Shown: positions 11,513 to 22,800, counted from the stretch's first letter. The stretch: DNA of 64,000 bases from Cryptomeria japonica (GCF_030272615.1 NC_081406.1:116931847-116995846), one strand, 5' to 3'. Numbers and translations are program-made. The notes: a model not told the origin generated them from the letters alone.

Positions 11513-12808
11513 TGTAGTGCCCCTCTCTGATTCATCTTTCCTTTTGCACATTGATAGACTATATTGATATAGCTTAGACTAATTAATGATGCTTTTGATA
11601 GATGCGTATGGATTTATCTATGATGTGGATACTTTATTATCAATAATCAACATATCATATTGCAATTGACATTATAGTTTCATATGGATGATGATATGCA
11701 TGAACTATTATGATGATGGATTCACACTTGATGATTTATCTGCACTTATCTCATATATGAGGTTTATATTTTCTTATGGCAACTTGATGAAATCATTATA
11801 TGTGCTAACCTCACCTCATGATTATAATTGATATGATGATTACGATAGTGCTTAGTTGTTGTGACTGTCTTCTACCATGGTTGTGTTAGGGACGATGTCA
11901 TACCACTCATTTATGAGCATGATATGATGTTGTGATTCCATTTCACTTGGCTATTTATTTTATGATATATGCTATTGTATATGTTGTCATATGTGTATTG
12001 GTGGTGACAGGTTTGCAGGTACTAGACATTGACTCAAACTAGCTTCACAGGTTTGAGTGTGTCTTCATCCCAATGGCAAGTTGATCGGAGGTGACATGAG
12101 ATCCCATTCTACACTCTAGGTTTAAGTTGGTACCCTTGTTAGTTAGTGTCTTGAGCTGAGTAGTCATTTAAAATTATGTGGTATTCTATGTTATCCTATG
12201 TTGGATTGTCTTGAGGATTTGTGATTATTAGTTGATTTAATTAAATTAATAAATTAATCAATTTAAATAGTTTAATAATTGGCACTAATATTTAATATTA
12301 AAGTGTGATTTATAATTTGGAGCTTATTATTATTTGTGTTTATTTTATAAATTTACATTTAATTGGTAATTTTATATTATTTATTGATTATTTGAACCTT
12401 TTGGGATTTATTATTTATTTATATAATTATGGCTTTAATATTTATTTGGGTCCTATGGTTTAATTATCTATTTGGGCCTTTATATTTTATTGTGCCTTTT
12501 TTAATTTAATTAATTGGTTGTTTATATTATTATTATTTCCCCCTATTTACCCTTTCAGGTTATTAATTAATTAATTAATCTACCTTACCCTATTTTACTA
12601 TTGGTTGAGAATATTGGGGAAAATTAATTAAATATTATTTTATATTTTTACCTGGATATTTGAGAAGGGTTGGTATGAAGTATATTTTAATAGATTATTT
12701 TCATTGACTGACATATTCTATAGTTTGGATTTGATTTTCTATATAATGAGTTTTCTGAGTATTGTCGAGGATTGGCCTTCTCGGGGAATTTTCTGCGATT
12801 GAAGATTG
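11513..12808 (+). repeat. G2 5' LTR, first segment
   Basis: Aligns by eye with 58718-59806 from its first base. AT-rich, especially 12220-12660 with repeated TTAATTAA-type motifs. No gene. It ends at the C2 insertion site, where the target duplication GATTG occupies 12804-12808. Confidence 0.85.
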
Positions 12809-13270
12809 TGTTGAAATGTGGCGACTGATCAGCAAAGTATTGTACACTCAGCACGTATCCTCACTGGGGTCTGGGGCCGAGCCGGGCCCTGGGCAGGGGT
12901 TCGGGGGCGGCAGCCCCCGAGAAAGTGGGGGTTCGGGGGCGGCAGCCCCCGAGAAAATTTTTTTTGCCGTTTTTTGTTGATGAAAACCGACATTGTAATA
13001 AAACCCTAAAAAGGCCGACTTTGTTTGTTGCCCTAAAAACGCATGTTATAAGTGGCTGGGATGCTTAAGGCATTGTAAGGTTGATGTACTATTTTTGCTG
13101 GATAATAAGAAAGATTGGACGGCTGTGTATGGTGGACGTAACCCATTCTGGGTGAACCACGTTAAATCTCTGTGTTATCTGTGTCCTGTTTTATTTCTTT
13201 ATCTTTTGTATTTAAATCTGCATATAATTGTTAGTTCATATTTGCTTCGGATCTGCTTGAAACCCTAACA
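12809..13270 (+). repeat. C2 5' LTR, 462 bp
   Basis: TGTTGAAATG to AACCCTAACA, followed by the PBS. It holds a GC-rich tandem repeat with hairpins at about 12896-12956 in an otherwise AT-rich LTR, followed by a run of eight T. Small ORFs across this repeat are chance products of its composition. Confidence 0.97.
12896..12956. repeat. Tandem GC hairpin repeat in C2 LTR
   Basis: Two copies of a roughly 32-bp unit (GGGTTCGGGGGCGGCAGC and following CCCCGAGAAA). Each contains CGGGGGC, a GGCA loop, then GCCCCCG: a perfect 7-bp GC stem. AAAATTTTTTTTGCCG follows. The same structure is at about 17484-17542 in the 3' LTR, where one base change (C to G at about 17489) alters the first loop. Confidence 0.9.
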
Positions 13271-13272
13271 AT

Positions 13273-13284
13273 TGGTATCAGAGC
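13273..13284 (+). promoter_or_regulatory. C2 primer binding site
   Basis: TGGTATCAGAGC two bases after the LTR, the usual plant retrotransposon match to the 3' end of initiator tRNA-Met. Confidence 0.93.
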
Positions 13285-13330
13285 GAGGTTTTCTGTAAAT
13301 TGGCAGGACTTTCAGATTTGAGTGGGAGCA

Positions 13331-16300
13331 ATGGAGGATTCCAAATTCAAGATCGAAAAGTTTAACGGCCAGAATTATCAGTTATGGAAAATGCAGATGG
13401 AGGATTACCTGTATCAAAAGGATTTGTGGCGACCATTGGAAGGAAAGGCAAAGAAACCGACCACAATATCAGATGAAGAGTGGGACATTTTAGATAGAAA
13501 GGCACTGGGATCCATTCGATTGTGCCTTGCGGCGTCTGTAGCATTCAATATAACAGAAGCAAAAACGACTATAGATTTGATGGCAACATTGGCTAAGCTG
13601 TATGAGAAACCCTCGGCTTCGAATAAGGTATTTCTTATGAAGCGTTTGTTTAATTTGAAAATGAGTGAGGGAGGATCTGTAGCGGAGCACTTAAATGAAT
13701 TTAATACAATTACCAGTCAATTGTCTTCGGTAAAAATTACCTTTGCAGAAGAGGTTAGGGCTCTCTTGATTTTATGTTCTTTGCCAGAAAGCTGGAATAG
13801 CTTGGTTATGGCTGTAAGTAACTCTGTCTCTGGTAAAAATACTTTGGTATTTGATGATATTGTTGGTGTTATCCTAAGCGAGGAAATGCGAAGGAAAAGC
13901 ACAGGTGAGACTCCAACATCATCGGGTAGTGTTTTGAATGTGGAGAACAGAGGAAGATCAAAGGAAAGAGGAAAAGGCCCTGGGAATGAGAAGTCACGAG
14001 GGAAGTCAAAGAAAGGACGCTCTCAATCTAGAGGAAAGAAAGATTGCTGGTACTGCGGAAAGCCTGGTCATCTAAAGAAAGACTGTTGGTCTCGGAAAAA
14101 CAAAGAAGGAGACAAAAATGAAAATGACAGTAAGGAAGCTAATATTGCAAGTAATACTCTACAAGATGCTTTAATCTTATGTTTGGATAATGTTAATGAT
14201 TCCTGGGTAATAGATTCTGGGGCTTCATTTCATGCTACACCCCATAGAAAATATTTTCTAGATTATGTTCAAGGTGATTTTGGACAGGTATATTTGGGTG
14301 ATGATGAGCCCTGTCAAATTGTTGGAAAAGGAAAGATAAAGATCAAGTTGCAGAATGGTAATGACTGGTTTCTGCAGGAGGTAAGACATGTTCCTAATTT
14401 AAGAAGAAATTTAATTTTTGCAGGGCAACTAGGTAGTGAAGGTTGCATAGTTACCTTCTCAGACAGTATGTGGAAGGTCACTAAAGGATCGTTAGTAGTA
14501 GCTAAAGGTGCGAAGGTAGGCACATTATATCTGTGTACTGGTAACACTTACTCTACCTTAGCTGCTACAGATAAAGTTACTGCAGGGACAACAACAATAA
14601 ATGTTGCAAGAACAGATTCGATAATGTGGCACCATAGGCTTGGGCACATGAGTGAGAAAGGGATGAAAATCCTTCACTCCAAAAATCTATTGCCAGGACT
14701 AAAGAAGATTGATTTAGAGTTCTGTGAAAACTGTGTTTATGGTAAATAGAAAAGAGTCAGATTTCTCAAGGTTGGGAAAGAGAAGAAGAGTGAGAAGTTA
14801 GAGCTTGTACATTCAGATGTATGGGGACCGGCTCAGGTATCATCTCTTGGTGGTTCTTGTTATTATGTTATTTTTATTGATGACTCAACTAGAAAAACAT
14901 GGGTATATTTCCTAAAACAAAAATCAGATGTTTTTGAAACTTTTAAGAAATGGAAAGCTCTGGTTGAGAATGAGACAGGAAAAAAGTTGAAATGTCTCAG
15001 ATCGGATAATGGAGGTGAGTATTGCAGCAAAGCATTTGAAGATTACTGTTCCTTAAATGGGATTCGAAAGTAGAAGACAGTTCCAGGAACTCCAGAGGAA
15101 AATGGTGTGTCAGAGAGAATGAATAGGACCATCATGGAACGTGCGAGGAGCATGAGATTGCATGCTGGATTGCCCTTACATTTTTGGGCAGATGCTGTAC
15201 ATACTGCTGTCTATTTGATAAATAGAGGACCTTCAACCCCTTTGGATGGTGGTATTCCAGAGGAGGCATGGACTGGTAAAAAGGTAAATTATTCTTTTCT
15301 AAAAACTTTTGGTTGCGAAGCTTTTGTCCATGTTGATAAAGAAAACAGAACCAAGCTTGATGCTAAATCTCAGAAATGTACCTTCATTGGATATGGGATT
15401 GATGAATATGGCTATCGGTTATGGGATTTTGAAAATAAGAAAATAATTAGAAGTAGAGATGTTATATTCAATGAGAAGGTTATGTATAAAGAATAGATGC
15501 AGGAAAAGAAGCATGAACAGGACAAACAAGAATATGTGGTGTTGGATGAGATTCTTGAAAATAAAATGCCACAGGTACCTGATGCTCAGCAACAACAGAT
15601 TGTCCCACAAACTCCTGCAAGTGTTAGACGTTCTACGAGGACAAGTAGACCCCCTGAAAGATTTTCTCCTTCTTTGTATTCTATTTTATTAACAGATTCT
15701 GGTGAACCAGAAGAATATGAAGAAGCAATGCAGGTGGATGCCAAACAACAGTGGCAACTAGGCATGAAAGAGGAGATGGACTCCTTGATGAAAAATAAGA
15801 CTTGGGACTTAGTCCCTTTACCTGCAGAAAAAAGAGTCTTGCCTAACAAATGGGTTTATCGGCTGAAGGAGGAGGAAGGAGGTCAGAAAAGATATAAGGC
15901 CAGACTTGTGGTAAAAGGTTTTGCACAGAAAAAGGGTATAGATTATGATGAAATATTTTCTCGAGTTGTAAAAATGACTTCAATTAGAACTGTACTTAGT
16001 CTTGTGGCTGCAGATGATTTACATCTTGAACAATTAGATGTCAAAACAGCTTTTCTCCATGGAGATTTGGAGGAGGAAATTTACATGTTGCAACCACAGG
16101 GATATGAGGTCAAAGGTAAGGAGAACTTGGTGTGCAGGTTGAAGAAAAGTCTGTATGGCCTAAAGCAAGCACCCCGACAATGGTATTTAAAATTTGATAG
16201 TTTCATGGCTGAACACGGTTATCATAGATGTCATTCTGATCATTGTGTATATTTTAAGAGATTTGATAATGGCAGTTATATTATCCTGTTGCTTTATGTT

Positions 16301-17257
16301 GATGACATGCTTGTTGCTGGGTCTAACATGCAACATATAAATGATCTTAAACAACAATTAGCCAGGTCATTTGCTATGAAGGATTTGGGTGCAGCTAAGC
16401 AAATTCTCGGTATGAGGATTACATGGGACAGGAAAAATAGAACCTTGAATTTGTCCCAAAGTGAGTATATAAAGAAGGCGTTGAAAAGATTTAACATGCA
16501 GGATGCAAAAGCAGTTAGTACACCTTTGGCTAGTCATTTCAAATTGACTAAGGAGATGTGTCCAAAGGCACAGGAAGAGGTTAATAAAATGTCTAACATC
16601 CCGTATTCATCAGCTGTTGGCAGTCTGATGTATGCAATGGTATGCACAAGGCCAGATATTGCACATGCAGTGGGAGTTGTGAGCAGGTTTATGAGTAATC
16701 TGGGTATGGAACATTGGAATGCTGTGAAATGGATTCTTCGGTATTTGAAAGGAACTACTACGAAGGCATTATGTTTCAAAGGATCTAATGCTGCTCTAAG
16801 TGGATTTGTTGACTCTGATCTGGCAGGTGATATTGATTCACAGAGGAGTACTACAGGGTATGTTTTTACTATAGGGGGAACTGCAGTCAGTTGGATTTCT
16901 AGGCTGCAAAAGGTTGTTGCACTTTCAACCACTGAAGTTGAGTATGTTGCTGCTATAGAAGCCAGCAAAGAGATGATTTGGTTGCAATGTTTTCTGAAGG
17001 AATTGGGTCAGACACAAGAGGATAGCCCATTGTATACTGATAGCCAGAGTGCCATTCATCTTGTGAAGAACTCTGCTTTTCATTCAAGGACAAAGCACAT
17101 TCAGCTCAGGTACCACTTCATCCGGACTATTTTGGAGGAGGGTCAGTTACGGCTTGAGAAGATTCACACAAGTGAGAATCCTGCCGATATGTTCACAAAG
17201 GTAGTTCCACAAGAGAAGCTGATTTCTTCATCAGTCTCTGTTGGTCTTCTTGATTAA
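13331..17257 (+). pseudogene. C2 gag-pol polyprotein, one frame with three TAG codons
   Basis: The coat protein and enzymes of C2 in a single frame of 1,308 residues. I start at the ATG at 13331 (MEDSKFKIEKFNG), the conserved copia gag start. Gag has a CCHC knuckle (CWYCGKPGHLKKDC) near 14047. Protease has VIDSGASFHAT near 14210. Integrase shows HSDVWGP, SDNGGEY and VSERMNR (about 14810-15125). RT has YVDD at 16295-16306. RNase H has VDSDLAGD and LSTTEVEYVAA, and the end is ENPADMFTKVVPQ. The only visible lesions are TAG at 14747, 15071 and 15494; the first two replace an expected glutamine (CAG) and the third lies in a variable linker. All catalytic motifs I can see are intact. No frameshift, so decay is very recent. 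Confidence 0.95.
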
Positions 17258-17333
17258 TAATTGTGGAATTTATACCAGTCAAGTCCTAGTGTTTTATCCA
17301 GCGGATGTTGCATGTACAGTGGTGTCGTGTAGT

Positions 17334-17397
17334 ATCAGTCTCCAAGTGGGAGATTGTTCGGTGTGGAGCCTGATCAGTCTCCAAGTGGGAGATTGTT
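17334..17397 (+). promoter_or_regulatory. Duplicated C2 polypurine tract
   Basis: CAGTCTCCAAGTGGGAGATT occurs twice, 39 bp apart; only the second abuts the 3' LTR at 17394. After the first copy comes TGTTCGGTGTGG and CTGATCAG, a diverged copy of the first 24 LTR bases (TGTTGAAATGTGG, CTGATCAG). The polypurine tract and the LTR tip were therefore duplicated together. Confidence 0.88.
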
Positions 17398-17855
17398 GAA
17401 ATGTGGTGACTGATCAGCAAAGTATTGTACACTTAGCACGTATCCTCGCTGGGGTCTGGGGCCGAGCCGGGCCCCGGGCAGGGGTTCGGGGGCGGGAGCC
17501 CCCGAGAAAGCGGGGGTTCGGGGGCGGCAGCCCCCGAGAAAATTTTTTTTGCCGTTTTTTGTTGATGAAAACCGACATTGTAATAAAACCCTAAAAAGGC
17601 CGACTTTGTTTGTTGCCCTAAAAACGCATGTTATAAGTGGTTGGGATGCTTAAGGCATTGTAAGGTTGATGTACTATTTTTGCTGGATAATAAGAAAGAT
17701 TGGACGGCTGTGTATGGTGGACGTAACCCATTCTGGGTGAACCACGTTAAATCTCTGTGTTATCTGTGTCCTGTTTTATTTCTTTATCTTTTGTATTTAA
17801 ATCTGCATATAATTGTTAGTTCATATTTGCTTCGGATCTGCTTGAAACCCTAACA
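17394..17855 (+). repeat. C2 3' LTR, 462 bp
   Basis: Same length as the 5' LTR and collinear from end to end; the last 220 bases are identical. It ends AACCCTAACA and is followed by the target duplication GATTG. Confidence 0.97.
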
Positions 17856-17860
17856 GATTG

Positions 17861-19525
17861 GATTTTGGATTTTGTTGGGAGCTTGGCTTGGTTGGATTTT
17901 GTTGGTTTGTTCTTCATTAGTTTTCAAAGACCTTCTCTTCAAGTTCCAAGTTAGAGTTTCATTCCTCTTTGCATTTTATTTTTGAAAAGCCTGTTTGCTT
18001 AGTGTCTATGCAAAAGATTGTTTACAGGTAGGGAAATATAATAATGCCATAGATTATTACATAGTTTAAGAAAGTAATATTTATATCAATGATGGGGTTA
18101 TTGTTTATATTGGTTGTATTTTTTGGAGTTTTCTATGAAAAGCATTATATGCATTCTTTGTGTTTTACTAGGGATCTCTATTGTATTTTTCTTGAGAATG
18201 TGTGTGTTCGGAGCTGTTTAGTATTTTATTATGGGCTCGTTGTTACCAAAAATATTCACCATTATTGTTGGTGTGTGTGTATTTGTGCTTCAATGGCTTT
18301 CTGAACTACTTGCTGAGAGTTATGCCTATGATAGTATGCGTAACACTTGTTGTTTCATGGCTTCAATACTTAATCTTTTATGTATTTCTTGAGGTAGTGC
18401 GATGTTTTGCATCCCTATTGATGTGTTTTTATGTAGCCTTGGCCTTTGGAATAAACATTTTTACTTAGTTGTGATTTTATTCTGTATTTTTGAGTTTGAA
18501 TGTTGTAAGCGCTAGATCTTTATATGAGTGCACTATTTCATTGTATGCGCCAATGTTCAGCGTGAAAGCGTTATTGTTTGGAGTGTTTTCTCTACACCAC
18601 TATGTAAATGCATCATTTGGTAGGGTGAATGTGCTAAAATACACCATGAAAGCATAGTATCTAGTAAATGCATTATAAAATTGTACATATGTACCTTAAA
18701 AACTCACAAAGGAGCTTCTATGGGTTGTAAATGTGCTTCTCTACTTTGCAAAAGTGCTAGACTACTCTATTTGTTATTTTTGGATCATCTAGGTTTTTTG
18801 AGTTGACTTTTTTGATTTTGTAACTTTCTAGAGGTTGTTTTTTGTTGGTTTCTGAGTTGCGGAAGTTATCCTATGATTATTTTAGTGACTATAATGGATT
18901 ATATTTGTTATTTATGATTTCAAGCAAGAGGTTGTACCTTGCTGTGATTTATCAGGGCTCATGATGGTTATATTCTAGATATTGTGGATTTGATTTTATG
19001 TTGCTTATGAGGCTATGGCTATTGGTACTTGATATGTACTATGTGTTAATTATTATTTTATTGGGGACCTTGGATAACGAGGTTATGTGTTTTGAGAGCC
19101 CTTGGTTATGGTATGTTTATGTTTATACCCTAAGGTCTAGGTGCATACTAGGGGGAGTGGGCTTCCATATGAGTGATTGGGATCATGATGATTAGATAGC
19201 CAAGTTTCTCAAGGTCTAGGCCACTAGGATACCTCATTGGGATTTTATTGTGTAATTAAGTGATAACCCAATGAATTAATTTTAGGTGCGACAGGTAGTA
19301 GTAGATCACCTTAATAAGATAACAAAAGGACATTGTGGCCCCAATACCTTGCCCAGAGATGATAATGCAGATTCAAGATAGGATTAGGCAAGCCTTGGTA
19401 ATCTAAGTAAGCTAACCTGCCTTACTTCCTCAAGGTTGAGATGGCTCTACATGAGTATCACGGATGATGAGACAGGCGCCTAGGTTCCCATTGTTATTTA
19501 AGGTGATAGAATATGATGACAATCC
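17861..19525 (+). repeat. G2 5' LTR, second segment
   Basis: Sequence resuming after the C2 target duplication. It is noncoding, T-rich in the first half, with short chance ORFs only. GTGCGACA at 19284-19291 looks like an LTR end, but no PBS follows it, so I treat the segment as continuing to the C3 insertion (AATCC at 19521-19525). The corresponding part of the 3' LTR is outside the window, so this assignment is inferred. Confidence 0.55.
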
Positions 19526-20264
19526 TGTGGATATTGTTGAGAAGTTTGCTGAGTGATGAGTTGTCATTGATATCAACATATTCTTCTATGTGTTCAAGTA
19601 TTGTAGTCAGATTAAATGAGTTGGTTTGGCCAGTGTGTTGCAGTTGAGCTGTTGCAAATTAAAAGGTTTTTGAGATAAATATCTCTAGTTGATTTAGCTA
19701 TAGTTTCAAAGGTTTGCATGGTGATTTTATCAAGTTATGAGATCCGGTATTGCGGTTGGTTTTTTAGTTGTTCGATGTTGGTTAGTGTTCTAGTTTTTTC
19801 TCTGTATTTCTCCGTATTGCAATATCTTGGTTTGCATATTTGGCAAAATGTTTGGGATGTTCATATGTGTCCTCAATTCAAATGGTTGGTGATTTGGAGA
19901 TCCACAAGTGAATCTTTTAGTTTGGTAATCAATTCAGTTAGTGTTCTTGAGGTTTGGTATAATGATGATGAAGATTATCGTAAGTGGTGATGTTGCGGTT
20001 GTTTCTGTGGAAATTCATGATGCTTGTGGATGTTTCTAGATCGTGTCCTATCTGTGTTGGTGGTCCACATTGATCGTTATGTGCATAATTTATGATTTCT
20101 CTTAATCTAGTGGTGTTGTTTATATTCTTGGCCAACATGATGATTGCAGCATGCTATAAATGTTTGAGGCATAATTATTGGAGGTGTTTCTTGTTTGAGG
20201 TGCTGATTTAGGTCCATACTATGTCTTAGCCGACATTTTTTTTGCCTGCATGTAATGTTGTAGT
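19526..20264 (+). repeat. C3 5' LTR, first segment
   Basis: Starts TGTGGATATTGTTGAGAAG, matching the 3' LTR start at 48711 with small differences, and is collinear with 48711-49227 and 50476-50700. It ends at the T1 target duplication GTAGT (20260-20264). It has no gene. Confidence 0.88.
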
Positions 20265-21439
20265 TGTCGTGCCTGTGAAGTGTGATACCTGCAGCTGCAA
20301 CACAAACACTCAATAGATCATTACAAGCATGGTTAGAAAATAAGAAGCAAATGAAAGATGAACCATGAAAAAGTGACCTATCAGCTCCTAAGAGATGCGA
20401 GTATGGATTTTCTCTTAGATTTGGATAAGCAATCCCAGTGACTTGACTACACCTAGATGGAGGATTTGAAATGATAATGATATACAAAGATGAGATTGAT
20501 TAAGCTAGATTGGTCCAAGAGACTAATTAAGCTAAAGATATGCATGATTAAACTATGATGATGATGCAATTAAGCTAGAAAAGAGATTGATTAAGCTACA
20601 TGATTCAACAATTATGCTAGAAAGTGATCAAATTAAGCTAAATCTAAGATGCAATTGCCTATAATAACAATGCTCAAATGACATGCTAGAACCGATATGC
20701 CTATAGTAACAATGCCTAAATTGATAATGAGACGGGATCCTTTGTGCTCCAAAATGGGAGATATTTATAAGATTTCCAAGGCCAGGGATGAGGTGGTAGG
20801 AATCAACGGTCAAGATTGAGTCTGAAGATATCAAGGGTGAAAATGGAGGAGGTTGGAGAAGAGGTTAGAGGAAGGGACACTTGTCATCTTTGTGGTGACA
20901 AGTGTCAAGGAGCCTTGCTCATGAGAGGGCAAGTGTCCAAGGGAGGAGACATGTGGCCAAAGTGCCATGTGTCTCAAGGGAAGAATATCCACACCATAAG
21001 AGGTTAGGATAAGGACATTAGAATGTGCAAGATAGGATAGGGTTAGGCAAACCCAAGGTTAGGTGGAATGGGTTAGGTTAGAGGGATGGTTAGGTTAGGT
21101 GGTTAGAATTTAGGAGGCATGTGGGTAATTTGAATTTACAAATTCAAATAATAGGAAAAGACTAATTAATTTTCAACAACTCATGAATTGATTTGTTTTA
21201 ATTAATTAGAGGATTAGAAGAATTGATTGAAATTGGGGGAGGATTAATTAATTTGAATTAATTAATCAAAGGGGACTATTGAAATGAACTTAATGAATAA
21301 ATCCTTAGATTTATTAATAAGTAGATGAAAGGGAGAATTTAATCAAATTGCTAATGAATTCAATTAAATTAGGGAGGGGGATTAATTAAATAATTGCTTA
21401 TTTAATTAATTATCTTCAGACCATTTTTAGGCATATACG
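20265..21439 (-). repeat. T1 3' LTR, 1,175 bp
   Basis: On the plus strand it starts TGTCGTGCC and ends GGCATATACG. It matches the right LTR throughout; the boundary differences are transitions only (TGTGTACACC against CGTATATGCC on the minus strand). AT-rich, with repeated ATTAAGCTA-type motifs near 20510-20640. No gene. Confidence 0.92.
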
Positions 21440-21704
21440 TTTTGCCCCTCTTTGAAGCGAGGTGTGATGACGCGTTGATTCAAATAATAATCTCATTTTG
21501 ATGATGATATTGGCTCGATAGGATGCCCTAGCTATTGATTGATAAATTGCGGTACAATGATGCCCCCTCGGGAGATCAATTGAGATAATTGACCTTTGGA
21601 GTTTTTGAATCTTTGTGAAATTGATATCCCGATTAGAAATGATTTGATTTCTGCAATTGTGGTTGATGAAAATGCGAGTTCTATGATCATGGTAATGTGG
21701 TTCT
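21440..21704 (-). other. T1 3' untranslated segment and polypurine tract
   Basis: Noncoding. AAAGAGGGGCAAAA on the minus strand (plus 21440-21453) directly precedes the LTR and is the likely polypurine tract. The segment ends with the N2 target duplication GTTCT at 21700-21704. Confidence 0.75.
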
Positions 21705-22225
21705 TGTTAGGGTTCCCACAGATACTAAGAGGGGGGGTGAATCAGTATTTGACCGGTAATGAGATTTTCTTGAAACTGAATATGCAGAAGATAAAGTAAC
21801 AGTATACCGGTATGCAAGAATTAATGTAAATAATAGAATAAAAAACATCCACATGAAAAGAACACCATAACACAATATGTTTAACGAGGAAACCTAGTGT
21901 GGAAAAAAACTCGGTGGGATTTGTGACCCACAATATTCAGTTACTGGCCAATAAGAGAATATTACTTACAATAGGGGCCTGCACATGCAGGAAGGCCAAC
22001 TGCCTAGAGCTCACTGCTCAATAAGAAGTCACACTGACTTATAATGAGGATTTACACAAATCCAATATTCTGTACTGCTTTACAATAGCATCTTCAATGC
22101 CAGATTCAATACCGGTTCTTGCTCTGTTCTTTACATATACCCTTGACCTACAATTCACACATTAGGTCTGCCTATAACTTATTTTATGCTTCCTATTCAT
22201 ATCCTACAAATGTCTACAATGATCT

Positions 22226-22235
22226 CTTTTATATA
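22226..22235 (-). promoter_or_regulatory. TATA-like box in N2 LTR
   Basis: TATATAAAAG on the minus strand, about 210 bp upstream of the shared GAGCTC/TGCATGTGCA segment, in the same relative place as in the other copia-type LTRs. Confidence 0.55.
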
Positions 22236-22403
22236 CAAGAGTCATTTTACAATTTGCCAAGTCGGCTTACAATAATAAACAAAATATTACATATCAAAAA
22301 TCCTGTCGGCCTTAGTGCCGGTATACATGTTCTTTTCTGTGCCGGTGTACATCTTCTGTGCCGGTGCCGGTGTAGATTGATCTTGCTGATGCCGGTGCAC
22401 TGT

Positions 22404-22574
22404 CTTGTTTGAGTAATGCTTTGCCGGTATAATGTCTTGCTGGTGCCATAGGATTGCAAGGTTGCCTGAGTAATGCTTTGTCGGTATAATGTCTTGCCGG
22501 TGCCATAGGATTGCAAGGTTGCCTGAGTAATGCTTTGTCGATATAATGTCTTGTTGGTACCATAGGATTGCAAG
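22404..22574 (-). repeat. Three 57-bp tandem repeats in N2 LTR
   Basis: Three adjacent copies of a 57-bp unit containing GAGTAATGCTTTG, GGTATAATGTCTTG and CCATAGGATTGCAAG. Upstream on the plus strand (22318-22400) the motif GCCGGTG recurs several more times. These lie in the U3 part of the LTR, so they could act as promoter or enhancer repeats. Confidence 0.92.
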
Positions 22575-22639
22575 GTTTCCATCAATGACAAAACCTTCAA
22601 TCACAGACAATGTCTCATTGGAATGTCCATATGCCAACA

Positions 22640-22800
22640 ATCTCCCCCTTTGGCATTGATGGCAACACTCATGAGAAATTTCAAAAAGATATCCAAAAAT
22701 GTTACCAAAAATGTGAGAGCTCCCCCTGAGCATGTGTTCCCTATGTTTTGAATTTTCTCATCTACTAATCTCCCCCTTTGGCATCAATGACAAAGGCTAG
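22640..22800 (-). promoter_or_regulatory. N2 polypurine motifs
   Basis: Read on the minus strand, GCCAAAGGGGGAGATT abuts the LTR (22640-22654). Further motifs lie at 22719-22730 (CTCAGGGGGAGC) and 22768-22784 (again CCAAAGGGGGAGAT). The arrangement matches C1, C3 and N1. Confidence 0.8.

Larger units (their letters stand above)
12809..17855 (+). mobile_element. Complete Ty1/copia element C2 (Tork/Tnt1-like)
   Basis: A structurally complete 5,047-bp element: two 462-bp LTRs, PBS, gag-pol in one frame, polypurine tract and 5-bp target duplication GATTG (12804-12808 and 17856-17860). I count seven differences between the LTRs (six transitions and one transversion, about 1.5%), so it is the youngest datable insertion here. 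Proteins and LTRs differ clearly from the C1/C3/C5 group; the short LTR, CCAAGTGGGAGATTG tract and protein motifs resemble the Tork/Tnt1 branch. Confidence 0.96.
21705..22639 (-). repeat. N2 3' LTR, 935 bp
   Basis: On the minus strand it runs from TGTTGGCATATGG to CCCTAACA. It contains a TATA-like box (TATATAAAAG, plus 22226-22235), the conserved GTGGG/CCCAC hairpin module (plus 21901-21934) and a GAGCTC/TGCATGTGCAGG segment near 21985-22020. A 57-bp tandem repeat lies near its start. Confidence 0.9.

Noticed and set aside
12940-12975. Bacterial-type intrinsic terminator (GC hairpin plus T8)
   Set aside because: The context is a plant LTR; the resemblance is noted, but no such termination is expected for its polymerase II transcripts.
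12762-13009. Small ORFs with Gly/Pro/Arg-rich protein in the C2 LTR (also 17403-17594)
   Set aside because: Produced by the GC hairpin repeat; no start context, and no conservation pattern beyond LTR identity.
13331-17257. TAG read as a sense (Gln) codon or programmed readthrough
   Set aside because: TAG also occurs as a plain stop, elements are otherwise decaying with frameshifts, and C-to-T deamination explains the pattern. Plant nuclear genomes use the standard code.
18089-18468. Two hydrophobic ORFs that look membrane-like
   Set aside because: T-rich LTR sequence gives Phe/Leu/Val-rich translations; there are no start context or homologous motifs.
19284-19291. GTGCGACA as the end of a 2.7-kb G2 LTR
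   Set aside because: No PBS follows, and the 5 bases after it (GGTAG) do not match those before 11513 (CCTAG) well enough for a solo LTR. Kept only as an alternative.
22404-22574. CRISPR-like array
   Set aside because: The units are directly adjacent without spacers, inside an LTR in a plant genome.
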